Positions 10,650 through 24,990 of a DNA stretch of 64,000 bases are shown piece by piece. The notes beneath the pieces were generated by a model. The model was given only the letters and a program-made list of their open reading frames with translations. It was not told the DNA's origin and did not search any database. Origin of the DNA: Temnopleurus reevesii (taxonomy: Eukaryota; Echinodermata; Echinoidea; Temnopleuroida; Temnopleuridae); assembly GCA_036244855.1 (NCBI GenBank), contig BQKZ01000018.1, positions 101,293 through 165,292 of the forward strand, given 5' to 3'. The position numbers and the translations under genes were made by a program. The first letter of the stretch is position 1. The number at the start of each line of letters is the position of its first letter.

Positions 10650-13600
10650 AACACCAATACAGCGCTAAGTTTTTATTGACTGATCCAACACAAACTGTTG
10701 GTTTGGTCCTCACTAAGGTGAATTCTTCTACTTCTATGGTGCCTCAAGAAAACTTGTGAGAGGAGTAAAAGTTTAAAAAGGAGGGAGGGGAGTATAGAAT
10801 GTAGGGCCGGGTTACTTGTCTGTCATTCGGTGGATGGTGTTTCAACATCAAAGGCCTATTTGTTGACATCGATCCCGTAAGATTTTGAACTTGTCTTCTC
10901 AAGCCTAACCATATATTCATTCATTCGTTCAGTCCGTTGCTCACCCAGATTTCTCTTACCTCTCTTTTTTTAACCTCCATTTATTCTGTCGACTATTCTC
11001 CTCTCTCTTGGTCTGCCTTTGAATGTATTTTGACCAATCGTCATAGCTATTTGTCTAGGCTTATACGTTTTCTTTTTATCACCATGTTTTGGGTACACAA
11101 AGTAACATTTCTTTGTAAAAGCTGGATATACTACTTTAGATAATATTTCTCTGTTTTTTATGTAAATAACGTCGGAACAACACAAGACCTATACAAATTA
11201 TTTGGTTGCCCACCAACGACCCTCTAAAATTGGCCCGACCTGAGTTTTAATTTTTTTGTTTACTTTTTGTTCGCTTCTTTGTCATTTTGATGACTATTAA
11301 GATTCTGCTAGGATTGAAAGCTCAAGCTCTTTTTTACTTCACATAAAAGTCATACGAAATCAATGAATATACAGATGAAATATGGTATAACAAAAGTGAT
11401 TTACAATATCATATTGCCATTCCTTGGCTCCAAAGTCATTTTCTTCTGATAGGTAGCTATAGTCATCTGTTTCTGGGAATTACCAGGTACACTTTTGAAG
11501 GATTGATAGACTGAAGATAATAATTTTGGTTATAAAATGTAGTCCAAACTAAAAAAACAGAAATGAAAATAAATACTTTTACTGACCGACCACCAGTATT
11601 TATTTCGAATCGCGTTCTCCTGCAACCGAACATTTTATTTTCTCGGCCATAGAAGGGTTGGGTGTGATGTCAGCAATGCACTTGTCAGACTATTGACATA
11701 CCAAATACACACCTGATCGAGATTTAGACTACAAGATGAAAGTCCGGGAGTTGTGGATTAATATTTCTACATTTCCTGTGAACTTCAAATATTTGATTAT
11801 AGATTACTACAGGCATGATATATTAAAAACTTAAAAAAAAAAAGGTTGGTTAAGATGTTTAGGTACTTAACTTTTGATTTAACATGGTCTAGCAGTCTAA
11901 AATTTCTTTTTTTAACTTAAAATTCATTGACATGAAAACACAGTTTGTTTTTAATTGAATTGCACTCAAAGAGCTCAACCAACACACAGAAATGGCTCAG
12001 AAAGTCTGGAGAATGTGTTGAATCTACTCCTTCAGTGCATCCCAAATGGAGCTGTTCTCAAGTTTAAAAGTACAATTTTTAGTCTGAATGTCAAGTAAAA
12101 TTGCTATCATTTATGCAATAAAGTTGACCTCACCATATTTTGCACACCTGTATTGCAGGCAAGTAGTATTTAATTTAAAGACCAAAGGGATTATGAGGTC
12201 AAGGCTAGGTTATTAATTTTAAGTGGTGAACACATGTTTGATTTGCAACTGAGCAGGTCAAAATACTTCCAGCGATAAGAACCTTTTTTTTAGATCGTTA
12301 AATTTGCACTTTCAGTCAGATAACGAACTTGTAAAGCTATTAAAGATTGCTGCGCAAATGTTTTCTGACGTATAGCCCAGAAAACAGTTGTCGAAGGAAG
12401 TCCATGTGCAACAAGATTGGCATAAAAATGAGTTCAGAAAATATTGTTTGATTAAAAACAATATATTTGGCACAATTGTTCAAAAAGAAACAGAATTAAG
12501 ATACATATAATTTATGTTTTAACAACTTCACAAAACAGATTGGTAACTTAGAAATTCAATTTTGAATTACAATAATATTGACAATATGAACAAGTTTCTT
12601 TTCAAACAATATGAATGGCGATATATATTATTATTGCTTTGCAAGTCATTCAGGATATAAACAGTATTTGTTAATAAAACAAGATTGGTTATTTCTCGAG
12701 ATTGCTGGAGGAGGATTGAAGAGTTCACTCAACTTCCATCCAGGATGTGGCGACGTTCTGCAGTGCCACTTCGAAGATTGGTAAAAAAAAATAAGATCAG
12801 TTCCTGCGCTCACTCCTTTTTTCAGTGCAGGTTAATGGACCTTGTTCGATTTAGTATACTTTACACATACCCTTCCAAGTTTAACTTTATTACTTTCATT
12901 TGTACTGTATAGGCTCTTCACAATATTTTGAAAAGTGGAAGTGCAGTGTATTATATTTTATAATGCCATACATGATTGCATGCATTTATCCAAAAAAAAA
13001 GAGAGAGGGGGGATGTTGCCCCCTTGCACCCCTCCTTCTGGTTCCATGGTTGCTGATGTAGAATTAATTGCTACATTTGTTTCAAGTTTACTGCTAAACC
13101 TATGGGGCTTTTATTTAATGGGGTCGTGGGAGAAATGAAGAGAGGAAGGGGGGGGGGGCAGTTTGCTATGATTTTAGCCATAGGGTATTTTCAACTGCAT
13201 GTTCTCTTTCGGCATACAAAATTGACGTAATTGGCAAATGGGGTGATTCTCATGAAACAATAGATTATTTATATAAATAATTGGAACAGTATTATTCTAC
13301 TCTGGAGAAACAAAGAAGCGTTGATTTGTGACAATATTCATACAGCTGAAACTGTATGCTGAAATAATATTAGAATCAATCTCCAGCATTTGAAAGCAGT
13401 TGGGGTCCTGCCTCGTATGAAGCACTCAGAATGAACCGAATTGTGTACGTTTGGCTGAAGTTGGAGTGTTTTACATCAAAGTTTGAACGCTGAAGGGACC
13501 ACAGGTGTATAAATGGGGTCACAGAGTTTATGCGAATCCGGGTAAATGTTGATATTAACAATCGTAGATTTACTGATTGAATATATAGGTAATTGTTTAT

Positions 13601-14930
13601 CGTTCAATGATATTAAGTTTCTCTACATGTACACTGATAATCTCTGCTCACTTAGGATTTTAAAGGGTATTACTGTAATAGTAATATTTAACATTTATTA
13701 GGTGCTTATATGGATGTTTCTAAGTGCACAGTGTTAAGAATACAAAAAGATTATTGCCCGGTAAATTTCCCTCTACGCATGATGAGACTGATTTTCTTCC
13801 TCCTCAAGAAATATTGCCTTCTGAATTTGCTTGAATTATGCAAATTTGCTAGTTGTTGCTCAATGAATTCATTTCATGATGGTGGGAAACATAGCTTTGC
13901 CCCCCCCCCCCAATAAAAATGTTCAGATGTCCAAGAATGACCTTTTTTCTTCAAAAATTGTGTTGGTCGGTCAGAAAATGGTATTGAAATTTATTTTAAT
14001 TTTGTTTGGACAGATTTCATGTAGAAAATATGACTTAGACTTGGAGTAGAAAGCCCCAAGATGTCTGAAAACTTTTTGGTCTTATTTTGAAAGGTCATCA
14101 CAGGATGGTGGTGAGTAAATGAAGTACCCTCTTGAGATCAAAGGCCTGCCTCTGTAATTGCATTTACAAACAGTTTTTGTGTGTACTCCCCTGCTTGTCT
14201 CTGGCGTATTTGGGCAAACTGGCCAATTTCACACCGTCAGAATAATTCTCTGATCCAAAACCTAAACAAGCAACACAGTTGAGTTGTATTTCTTTTAGAA
14301 TCCCCCATGAAGAGTTTTAAATGACAAAATATGCTCTATGTGTCTGTTCAATAAGTATCTCATCTGAATTTTGTCCATTTCTACAAATTCTAATAAATAT
14401 GTACTGTACACCTTTAAGGATTTGTTGATTTTGGTATTTTTTTTTCTGAGTTGCACCAATTCCCTGTATAAGTAAAGTGGATGTTTTGTGTCTTTGCTGC
14501 AAATGATCCTGTTGGGCCGATATGATAGGATTGCCATGCCACTGTATATATTTTGAAAAGAAAGTACATTACAAATGCTCCCAGGCTAAGAGCTCACACC
14601 AGAAATAAAAAAAATGTACAATTCAGATAGAAAAACATCAAATTCTACAACATCTTTAAAAACAAGAGGTCGCTCCAACTGGTTTAAATTATAAATGTGA
14701 AAAGGGGCCTTACATTGTGGTCGCTGGCCAGGTACACTGGAGTATTTTGTTGACTTCCAGTTTGGTCATAAAGAGGGTTTTATTTCACACCTGGATTGGA
14801 CCCTATCTTCAGGTGTGTGAGCACAAGGGTCAGGCAAAGCTCTGCTCAGTCCCACTTATCACATCATCTGTGGTGTTTCAGAAACAAAATTCAATTAAAA
14901 GAAGGATGGATTGGATTTTTAAAGCATGAT
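10650..14930. other. Intron stretch with no recognisable gene
   Basis: AT-rich, with a short dispersed repeat at 11309, a G-run at 13150-13159 and a C-run near 13901-13910. The open frame at 12685-12912 is followed by a possible GTAAAA donor at 12781 but has no recognisable domain or good acceptor, so I do not call it. Confidence 0.4.
11309..11344 (+). repeat. Dispersed repeat fragment, copy 2
   Basis: CTAGGATTGAAAGCTCAAGC plus T-run plus ACTTCAC. Matches 781-820. Confidence 0.5.
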
Positions 14931-14933
14931 TAC

Positions 14934-15155
14934 AGAGAATTTTGTTATCATGGTTGGTAAATATGCCTAATTATCTGATTAAGTAGTGATTAGATGTCCC
15001 ATTGAAATTAGATTAATTGCTTGTTCTCTAAAGGAGAATTTATAAAGGAAATTTGTTATCATGGTTGCTAAAGATACCCAATTCACTGATAAAGCAGCTA
15101 GTAGATGTCTGATTTAAATTAGATAAATTGCTTGTTCTCTGAAGGGGAACTTCAT
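14934..15155 (+). repeat. Two-unit tandem duplication, about 112 bp period
   Basis: TTTGTTATCATGGTTGGTAA (about 14941) recurs as TTTGTTATCATGGTTGCTAA (about 15053). Each unit ends ATTGCTTGTTCTCT plus GAAGG or AAAGG. About 80% identical by eye. Confidence 0.75.
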
Positions 15156-15280
15156 ATCAAGCTTTTTGTAGGGCCAATTCCGAGCTATTTTATCTTACAC
15201 CTATCAAAAGAAACTAATCTTGTACCATTGTACATATTTCTAACTTTATAGATCTTAGAATACTTTGGTTTTGTTGATAT

Positions 15281-15447
15281 CAGAGATGTCAACCATTCCA
15301 AAATTGTGCACATTTCAAAATTATAATGTGAATAATGCATAATTGGCTGAACAAATGTAAGGGTCGAGATGACAGCAATAGCCATGCTCTTAGCCATTCT
15401 CTGGAGGTGAAACTGATGTGTTAACTCTTGAATGGTTGGCATCTCTG
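15281..15447. mobile_element. MITE with CAGAGATG ends, family D copy 1
   Basis: Left end CAGAGATGTCAACCATTC and right end GAATGGTTGGCATCTCTG form an 18-bp terminal inverted repeat with one mismatch, around a 167-bp non-coding body. CAGRG-type ends are typical of hAT transposons, so a hAT-derived MITE is likely (inference). No exact 8-bp target duplication is visible. The minus-strand open frame here is incidental. Confidence 0.75.
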
Positions 15448-16229
15448 TAATATATGATTGTGTCAGAGTACTAGTATCATACCAGTATTAAAAGTACTTT
15501 TAATTTGAGCCTAAGTGTATGGATAACAAATTACACTGTTGGTGTTCTGTTTGTTGGGATTATTGAAAAGTATTAGCTAACCCAATTATGTAATTCTTGA
15601 TTTACCTTTGTCTTTTGGTGTAACACAACGAAGCAGGGCATTCGTATCAAATGTAACTATGTCCAATTGGATTGATTTTATTTGAGTAAAGTCTTAGGAA
15701 TGATAGCTTGAAATAACAGATTAAAACTCCATGGAGATAAATAAACATAACTAAATCAACATCTTTAAACAATGACATTGATTTTTGGAGATAAAATACT
15801 GTATGCTGATATGTAATAATGACAAATGAGACAGGAGTAATGGATTTGAGAGTAATGAATTATCTACCATTCAATAAAGCACAACATTTATCCTGAAATA
15901 TTGATTAGTTTAGGTTAATCTGGCATGAATAATTGCTGTCCATCATGCTTCATGTATCAAGTATTTCTATTCAGGCAATTCAACAGAAAAGTGTTCCAGT
16001 CCCAACAAAACTATTAATAGTCGCACTATAAGTTAAGCTTTACATAAGTGGACATTTTGTAGCCTCTTGTGACATGTGATCTATACAAGACTAGCATAGA
16101 TCAGTCTTTTATGCACTGTGGAGAAATCTGGGAAAAAGACAATGCTTATCTCCTAAATATTGATTTTTGTGGAATGCTTTAACATGATTAATAGATATCC
16201 ATCACGGTTCATATATCCCAGGGCTACAT

Positions 16230-17240
16230 TTGACGCAGGAAATCCTTGAATTGATTCAAACACCTTTTAGTGTTGCCACTGTAACACCTCGGTTGTTTTG
16301 ACAAGGACATTTAGGGGTCAGTGGACCAGGTAACATACTGAGTTGCCAAGATCGATCTTTAAAGTTTTTCTGATATTTTTTTCTCTATAAAGCCATATTT
16401 GAAGACTTCCTAAAATCATTGGAATCTTTTCAGACTCATCTCAATGTTTCCTGTGATACTTTGTGATTTGACCACGAGCGTTGCTAGTCACTTGGGCATG
16501 TTATTCTCCGACTGAATGTCAAGTTGCTTTAAAAAAGGTTGCCCAACAAATGTACCAACTCTTTGTGTTTTACAAACTCTGAAATTTGACACAGGAAACT
16601 TTTGGATTGATTCAAACAAAGGTGTTGCCAATGCTATACCTTTGATGCCTTGGCCAGGGACTATAGGGGTCACTGGGCTTCAATCCCACGCCAAGTAGCG
16701 AATATCATATGTGTCAATTGTCCGATATGATGAAATAATGAAATAATGAATTCTAAGATTTCCTGAAATTCTTGGATTCATTTCGATATGAGTGTTGCAA
16801 ATGGTGGTAAACCTTGGTGCCTTGACCAGGGACCTTAGGGGTCACTGGGCCATGTAATGCGTCAACCCCACGCCAAGTAGCGAATATCATAGTGTTGATT
16901 GTCCAATATGATGAAATAATGAATTCTAAGATTTCCTGAAATTCTTGGATTCATTTCGATATGAGTGTTGCAAATGGTGGTAAACCTTGGTGCCTTGACC
17001 AGGGACCTTAGGGGTCACTGGGTCATGTAATGCGTCAACCCCACGCCAAGTAGCGAATATCATAGTGTTGATTGTCCAATATGATGAAATAATGAATTAA
17101 AAGATTTCCTGAAATTCTTGGATTCATTTAGATATGAGTGTTGCCAATGCTATGTACACCTTGGTACCTTGACCAGAGACCTTAAGGGTTACTGGGTCAT
17201 GTAATGCCTCAACCCCATGCCAAGTAGCCAAGAAGTGCAA
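16230..17240 (+). repeat. Tandem array, 173-bp period
   Basis: A unit containing GTGCCTTGACCAGGGACCTT, GGGGTCACTGGG, CCACGCCAAGTAGCGAATAT and AATTCTTGGATTCATTTCGA recurs with a 173-bp spacing between the ATGGTGG marks at 16801 and 16974. Two central units are nearly identical, the flanking ones at about 16625 and 17136 are more diverged, and a degenerate unit is at 16240-16330. Edge decay with a homogenised centre is typical of unequal exchange. No coding potential. Confidence 0.88.
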
Positions 17241-17249
17241 CCAGATCAC

Positions 17250-20200
17250 ACAGCCTTTCTTTCAATCTATCTCTCTCTTTTGCGGGATCACCCCACCAAT
17301 CCGTGAGGTGATATAGCATGCTGATGTGAAGACAAGTCTAAAGATAGGGGAGCACACGCACCCCTAAAGATCACACTGCTAATGCTTTATTTGCTGAACA
17401 AATGTTGACTAGGAAGAAGACATTTAAAGCCTTCCTTTAGTCGAGATTTAAAGTATTTTTAGGTCTGTCCGCTAAATATTGAGGCTCAGAAGTTCTATCA
17501 GGTGTGCAGAATATTTCTGATTGAAACATTTCTATTGGCTTATCATTGTGTCAAAGTGATATATTTTGAAACTGTCATTTCTTTTTATACGACATGTACA
17601 TATGGATTAAGGTATTAGGCTAGTTGAATGGTCATGGAGATATCGTGGAGATTAATGCATTTATAGTTTGTCTTTGCTGTTGATACAATTTGTGCGGATG
17701 GTTGAATTTAATCAAGATTATTGATTTAAGATAATCCTTTTAAATTCCTGTCAAACTATTGAACTGGGATTCTTAATGTCTGTGCTTCTCAGAATTAATC
17801 TTTTTCAAAGTGCATGGCTTCATGCTTTACCTTTAAGAACTACGAGATAATGTAATCTTTACTGCTTTATCGCCAGTCTATATGAACCTACGGAGATACA
17901 TCTACTTGGGTGCCTCGCCAATGTTCGATTAGGCCTTCCTGGTTTAAACAAACACACAAGTTTGTACTTCATATGTGATCTTTAACACCAGGTCAGGTCT
18001 ATTCCGTTCATATGGAATACCTTCTTTGTAAGTGCACTTGTTTGAATTTGTACACCACACCAGGGTTTTTCTTACTCGCAATACAATACAGTTATATTTA
18101 CCCAGAGCTTCGGAGAGTATATGAAGAAATGTTTGCTTCATGTATACACATTCTTCAAGACTGTACAAAAATGTAGGTTAAGCTAAATCCAAACAGTATA
18201 TGGTATTCTGCAACAGTGTCAAAAGTTCACACGTTCTATGTAATGTCTGAGGACTCATTTCTGGACCTTGGTCGACAATGTGAGATTTTGTTAGGACTAT
18301 GTAAATTAAACATTGTTTTCTTTCCTTTGCGGTACTTAGAGGAGATAAAGAGAGACCGAAAGAGAGAGAGACAGAGATTGTACCATGTAGCTTGTAACTG
18401 AAAATGGAACCAGTTCTCCTTAGAGCAACTGAAGATTTGCAAAGGAATCGGTCAAGGAAGGTCCAACAATTAAAGCAAATGTAACATTTAATTGAGGCAT
18501 CTTGTTCTTTCTCTTAAAAACGTTCAAAGGATATTTAAATTCTCCCAGCTCTGTATACCAAATGCAACAGTCCAGCCCTTAAGAAAATCTTCTCTCATTA
18601 CATTTGCACTTTTGGTTGTATTATCTATTGGACAGTTAAAGGACTGGGAGTAAACGTATCTAATAAACGTTATTATCTTGATTGCGTTTACGGGTAACTA
18701 GGGGTTCCCCAAAAGGTCAACCAAACAGAGGCCCATCTGTAAAAGTACAGAATAGAAGATACACACGATTAAGTGATTATCAATGTCCAAGCAAATGCTT
18801 TCGTTGATAACGTTCTGGACAAGCTGCTACCCAAATGCTGTCTGAGACATCATGAGATGTCTATGACTGTCGTTGTCATTGCCATGGCAACTGATGAGTG
18901 TGACAACAAGCATCCAAGGTGTAGGAATAGGCATGGACCTGGGACTGGAGTAAAGAGGATTATAGCCCTGTCAGGATAACATCTACTTGGGTTTAAGTTC
19001 ATTGCAATGAATACTCTTATTATGTAATGTATGCTCAATTTGTTTGAGTTGTTCTAACTCTACTATGGTTTTTTACTCATGAGGGTGCCACTTTTTACCA
19101 GAAAATGATCATTCATCTCCTGGATTGAGAGCAGTTATGGCCAGTGTCAATTTGCTAAAATCTCAATATGTCAACCAATTCTAATTTTGTGAGAGGGTTG
19201 TTTCAGAAGAGAAAAAAAATATTGAGAAGGATTTCTTAAATCATTGTAATGGTTTTCATGTGTCACAAGATGGCTGAATGATTCGAGGAAGGTTTTGGAA
19301 TGAAAAATGAACTTGAATTAAAATACATCGAACATAGGCCTACATTGAAGTTGAGCTAATTGAATACAGAAGACATACCATGACCATTTGAACTGTACCA
19401 TATATACCCAGACAAAATATGTTTTATTTAGGTCATCGAAACCTGTATGATTTCCCATAGCAGAATTGGAGGCTGCATATGAAAGAATTTAAGACAAATC
19501 AATTTAGGTTCATTCATAAATGATCTTGGATGTTACATACTGTGTCAAACGTGGCTGTGACTAATAGCATGGATGTTACATATGACAGACATTGGAAAGG
19601 GTCGTATGATGATACTGATGATGGTTACTGATCATGCTTACTGATCATGCTGATGTATTTATTGTCTGGATAGTCAATAATATTGGAATATGTACGGTTT
19701 AAAGACTGTAAACTAGATGTTCTTTCATCATCTTAATTTATAATATGGCTTTAAAACAGCCATTTTGATACTTCTGGTGTGGTTTCAGTTTCTATTTTGA
19801 TCCCAATTTAAGTTCTTTTCAGAACTTAGATCTGTAAAATTCTTTCAGAATGACCTACAAATTCTTGTCTTTTGAAATTCTGACATTCTCACCGAATCGC
19901 AACCGTCCTAATTGAATTTTTCTTTTGGAAGCTTAGATTTTCCATCATAATCGGTATGAAATGCCTCTTGAGAACATTGTTGAAGACCACCATGATATAT
20001 ATTGAAGAATTCTTATCCTATCGAAGCCGTAGGAGCGATCTGAGAAAGCCGTCCCTTTGAAAGCTAAGCTGGATTGCCCAGCTACTCTCGCTGGGAGCCA
20101 CTTGACTTTCAAAAAAACTTTGGGTAACCTTAAAGCCCTCTCTTAATTAACCCATTTTTTAGGCATAGTCAGGCTTACGTCATTGAATACGAGCATCTTA

Positions 20201-23200
20201 AAGACGTGATTGTGATTTGTATTTGTAGATGTGGAGAATCGGGAATGAAAATAACCAATGCTTTTTACCTCCAATAATCCAAATGAAATGGGGTGAATTT
20301 GGGGAAAGAGCAAGAGGAAATAATTGTTTGAGATGTAAACCAAGTAGTTCTTAAATTGCACCTTACTCTTGTGATAATATTCTGACTCTACATGCAAATC
20401 CCATCATTGCTTATTTTTAGAAGTAATGAAAAGGGATATTCATTTGAATTTACAATCTAAAATCCCTTAATATGAATTCATAATCATTTCTCTCGAAAAG
20501 GATATATGCATTGACTACTTTGCATTTTACAGATATTAGTGTCATGACTCTACATACCATACACTGCAGCTTTAATGGAAATATAGCAAAGACTTTTGCC
20601 AGAGGAGGAAAATGATTCTGTGATGTTCTCGGAAACAAATTGGGACTGGTTTAAATTGATTGCATCTTCAGGTATCACCAATCTCCTCCAAACGAGGTCA
20701 AATTGAGGGCAAGGAAATATGAAATATGAAATATATTTTGATTGCCATTGTGCCAGTGAAAAAAAATAGAAATAGAAATTTTTTAAAAAGAAAAAAAAAA
20801 AAAATAAAAAAAAAATATAAAAAAAAAAAAAAAAAAAAAAAAAGAAAAAGAGAGAAAAAGAGCTAATTTCTTGATGCAATAGGAGAGGTCTTTGCGGATC
20901 TAAAACCAATCAGCATTATTTACTTTTATCTTTTATTTTGTAGATTTTATAAAGTAGGTGTGCATCTTCAGATTGTGTCTTTTTTATGTCTTTTTGTGTG
21001 TTTTTGTCACCTTTTGGAAATGCTACATTGATTGATGAGTTCATGATCATTGAATTGTTGTAAATGTCACAAACGACTGCTTTTTATGTCTGAATGCGTG
21101 AATCAGACAGATGACTTTCAAGGGGGTTTTATACCTTTGAATAATGGCTGGCTTAGAGGTCTAATGCAGGGAAACCCTCTTCATATCCTGTAATTTCTCG
21201 ATCTAAGAAATTTCAATGATTGAAAATATAGAAGCAAGATTAAGTGTTTTATTGAATGTGGAGTGGATCTTATTCTTTTTCCATTCTATTTGAGCATAGG
21301 GATGTCACTTGTTTTGATTAGAGAAAAAAAGTCACTTTGATGATTATTTCCTCGCGAAAAAAAGAAGAAAAGTACATATACCACCCAGTATCATGTGTAC
21401 CGTGACAAATGCACCTGTATATCCTCCTAGGTTTATTGGTTTCCGAAAGGAAGAAAAAGCAAATGACATTAGGCAGCCACCGTAGAATGAGATTAGCTTT
21501 ATTGTCGGGATGAAGTCACTAGAAGGAGTGTTCTTTGAAAGGAGTAGCGGCCGATAGAGTTCAAAAGTTGAGCTCTCGTTCGATTCTGTAAAGTGCATTT
21601 GAAAAGCAATTGAAGGAAACGGATCATCCCATCTATATTAACAAATCTCTTTACACGTCCTCGTCAGCCGATCTTCAATAACTCGGAGGGTGCGAGAAAA
21701 TAGTGCTTTGGCCAGACAATGCAATTCTAAATGAGCTTCCATTCCTATTGCAAACCCAATATATATCAAATCAATCGGGCTTAATTCAACACCATAAATC
21801 TTATCGCTGTCCTGGTATTGATTTCAGCTCTTCTCGTAGAACTGAGTTATAATAGAGACGGGTTTAGACCTGGATAGTTTGCTTTGTTGAGGACAAAATC
21901 AGCATGAAAAGCTTTTGTGGATCTATTCACAGCTAAATGACTTTATGTTGACAAGTAGACAGTGAAGAAGATGCTGTAGAAGGGTCCAACAAATGGAAAT
22001 CACAGCGGCGTTCTTTAAAAAAAGCTGCATTTTTTCATCTGGTTAAATCTATATTTTGCCCTGATTTATATATTTTACAGGTTTATGCTAGTGTAGACAG
22101 GTATGAGAATATGACCTGGGACAGGTTTGCTCCTCTGAGGCCACATTCAGTAATTTTGGTGTCATGTCACAATCTTTTTTAATGGAGAATGAAAAATTGA
22201 ATGGTGCTTGATATTCCTACTGTATGGAAATTGAGTTATTCCGGATCATAAAGACGAGGAAGATTACAACTGAAGTAGAGTTTTTTTAAGAGAAATATTT
22301 CTTATGATTCTAATCTTTGTATACAAATGACAGGGGAGAATTGCTCATCCCTGAGGGCATTCAATTGTTTTCAGTATTCGAAACAATCATTTGCTTATTT
22401 ATCAAAGATTCATCCACTTTCCAAACCATGTCATGACGGTAAATTAAAAGGAGGAATCTAAACCTTACATCACGGGACTGGGTCAAATGTTACTCCAGAT
22501 TACATCAGAGAATAGGATACAATGTCCGTCTAAAATATATGTTTTCATGGTATTATTCGCCCTGAGCACGAAGAATAAAAGAAGAAAAGAGACCGGGTGA
22601 CGGGGATTCACGAAGCAAGAAAAGAAGTTGCTGAGAGAAATGTCTGCCGATTCTTTAGATCCAATTAAAGCTCGTCATTTCGACGATACATCAAGTTATC
22701 TTGACACCGTGGACACTATAAAATTCACCTGTTATTGGCTCTGTGAATGGGCGGAACATTTCATGCTTGTAACAAGCTGTAATAATCCATGAAAAGACAC
22801 TTCCATTAGCGTTTTAGATTGGGCTAGCCCATAAAAGGGTTGGTTTTGTATCTCCCTATCAATGGCAGCCTCTGAATAGACTATCAGGTTGTTTGTGATG
22901 TTGCGCTTTTTGTTGTGCATTGGCAGACCTTGTCTTTTATAGCTGGCACTGTTTTTGCCAGATTCACTTTAGACTCTGAAAATCAGTGAGGACAGGAAAC
23001 TGTACATTCATAGATTTATTAAAAAAATCATCTTTTGCCCCTTGAAAAAGGATTATGTAGAATTGAAAATAATATTAAATGTGAATCTAACAAAGATTTG
23101 ATCCTTCCCCTCAACGAAAAAGATTATGTGGGACTTAGTATAAATTTAATACATGTCCTTGTGTCTAGACTCATGACGGTTTGATAGCTGTCCCCTCTAC

Positions 23201-24800
23201 ACACTTTGGCAGGAGCCTGGTCCTGGACTAATTTAACCAGTTCTTAGATCTACTCACCTTGGACCAGAAGACTGGTCTAAGTCGATGATTAGGCCCCTGT
23301 AGAAGTAATTTTAAGCATGGTGGACTCATAGAGATCTTTTACAAGATTAAGGCTCATTATTGAATCATACGCCACCATGGTCTTTCTTTGGCTACTAAAT
23401 TACCATCATCCTTTGTAAAGATGACCTGGATAATTTTGCAGACCCTCGGAACAACATCATGATTTTAGCGAGAAACATCTTTTAATTTAGTAACTTGTCA
23501 AAATTTGTCCAAATTAGGGTACTTCCAAAATTGTACACTTTTTAGACATCATTTAATGAAATGTTAGAAAACATGCTGGCTTGGCAGTATATTATCTTCA
23601 TTGGGCGATTATTCACAAGAGTTCTTTTAAGTTTATACTGGATTTAGTAAGCTAATGGAGGATTTCTTTGTAGATCGTTGATGTTTAGGTGACGCTTCTT
23701 CGCTGCAATTATCACCTTCTTGATACGGAGCCGGTACTTACTCTCTACAGCTTAATTCTGTGTTGTTGTCGGGGATAGGTAGAGTACTAATGCTGTTTGT
23801 CATCTATTTTTCACAATTGTTTACTAGTTCGCCACACACCATGATATTGAGGACCTAAACCCAAAACATGACTCCTTGACAGATCTATTTTGTGATGCAT
23901 TGGATGTTGAGGGAAAATATTTATGTTTGTATTTATAAGCTATAAACCCATTGACAAGGGAATTATGCAATTACCATAGACTTTGTGCAGGGATAACCCG
24001 GGTCCAGCAGTTAAAGGGTAATTACTCTCTGAATTCTTGTGCATTATATGTACATCCTCCTGATTATGTTTGGCTCTGTTAATTACAAATCTCATGAAAT
24101 TTCATGGGATACATATTTGTGGTATTTGTTCAGTCAAGATAAAATATAAGCCCCAAAGACATTTTCTCATACCTTTGTATGACTTTCTGTGTATGCAATA
24201 CCGGTACATTGTGGAATACAACTTTGACAAGATTAGGGATTAAAGTGGGAAGCTATTACATGTGGCACCAAAATACCAAAATAAGTCACTATTCATTAGC
24301 GATATAAATCTGGAAGCCATTCTATTACATTCCTTGATAGATTATGTTTATTCTAAAATACAGTGTTTCCTTCAATGGGGATCTATCAATCTTCCTTATC
24401 GAATTGTTCCCCTGTTTTATACACCAATTTTTCAAACATTTCCATACTCCCAATTCATTCTGTATAATAAGGGGGTTGGGACAGTGAGAAAGGGCATGGC
24501 ATAAAGATAGCATATAGCCTGGAGGGGTGTTTTATTCATCGCGCAAGGTAATCGTACACTTCATTAGCTCTGTTGTATGTGCACTTGTACTTCATACATC
24601 CAAATAGATCACGTACAACAAAATGTATGAGTGTGAACATTAATATAATGTGCAGAAAGTATTATTTTGTTTTCAATCCAAGTAAACACTGTCTTTGGTC
24701 CGAGGTAAATAAAAATCGAGATTTAAAATGTCTTCAATTGTAAGATACAAAAATCATTCAATTGATATTTTCACAATACCTGTTGCGAGCCCGCCACTAC
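17250..24800. other. Intron stretch with no recognisable gene
   Basis: AT-rich single-copy sequence with an A-rich tract at 20758-20852. The stretch 22580-22920 has somewhat richer, less AT-biased composition but no extended frame or known motif. Short open frames on both strands look random. Confidence 0.4.
20758..20852. repeat. A-rich low-complexity tract
   Basis: Nearly pure adenine for about 95 bp with scattered T and G. The minus-strand frame across it translates to poly-Phe and is not a gene. Confidence 0.9.
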
Positions 24801-24803
24801 CAT

Positions 24804-24990
24804 TGGCTCTCGGTGGTCTAGTGGTTAAGACACCAGTCTAGTCATCAGGAGATCGTGGGTTCGTTTCCTACCTGAGAATGCCTGTGAATTTTTTCACAGC
24901 TTCTTGGTAAAGCAATGTCAATCGGTGTTTATCCATGTTGGGATAAGGCAAGAATTTGAATTGTGTAAGAGGTTTATTGTTGATATATTT
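24804..24990 (+). mobile_element. tRNA-derived SINE
   Basis: A tRNA-like head at 24804-24885 has an A box (TGGTCTAGTGGTTA) and a B box (GGGTTCGTTTCC) at the proper spacing, the internal RNA polymerase III promoter of tRNA-derived SINEs. The anticodon region is not a clean stem-loop and the tail continues past the tRNA length (CAGCTTCTTGGTAAAGC and on), so this is a retroposon rather than a functional tRNA. The 3' end is not clearly defined. Confidence 0.7.

Noticed and set aside
24804..24885. Functional tRNA gene
   Set aside because: The pol III boxes are present but the anticodon and acceptor stems are not clean and the sequence continues as a SINE body.
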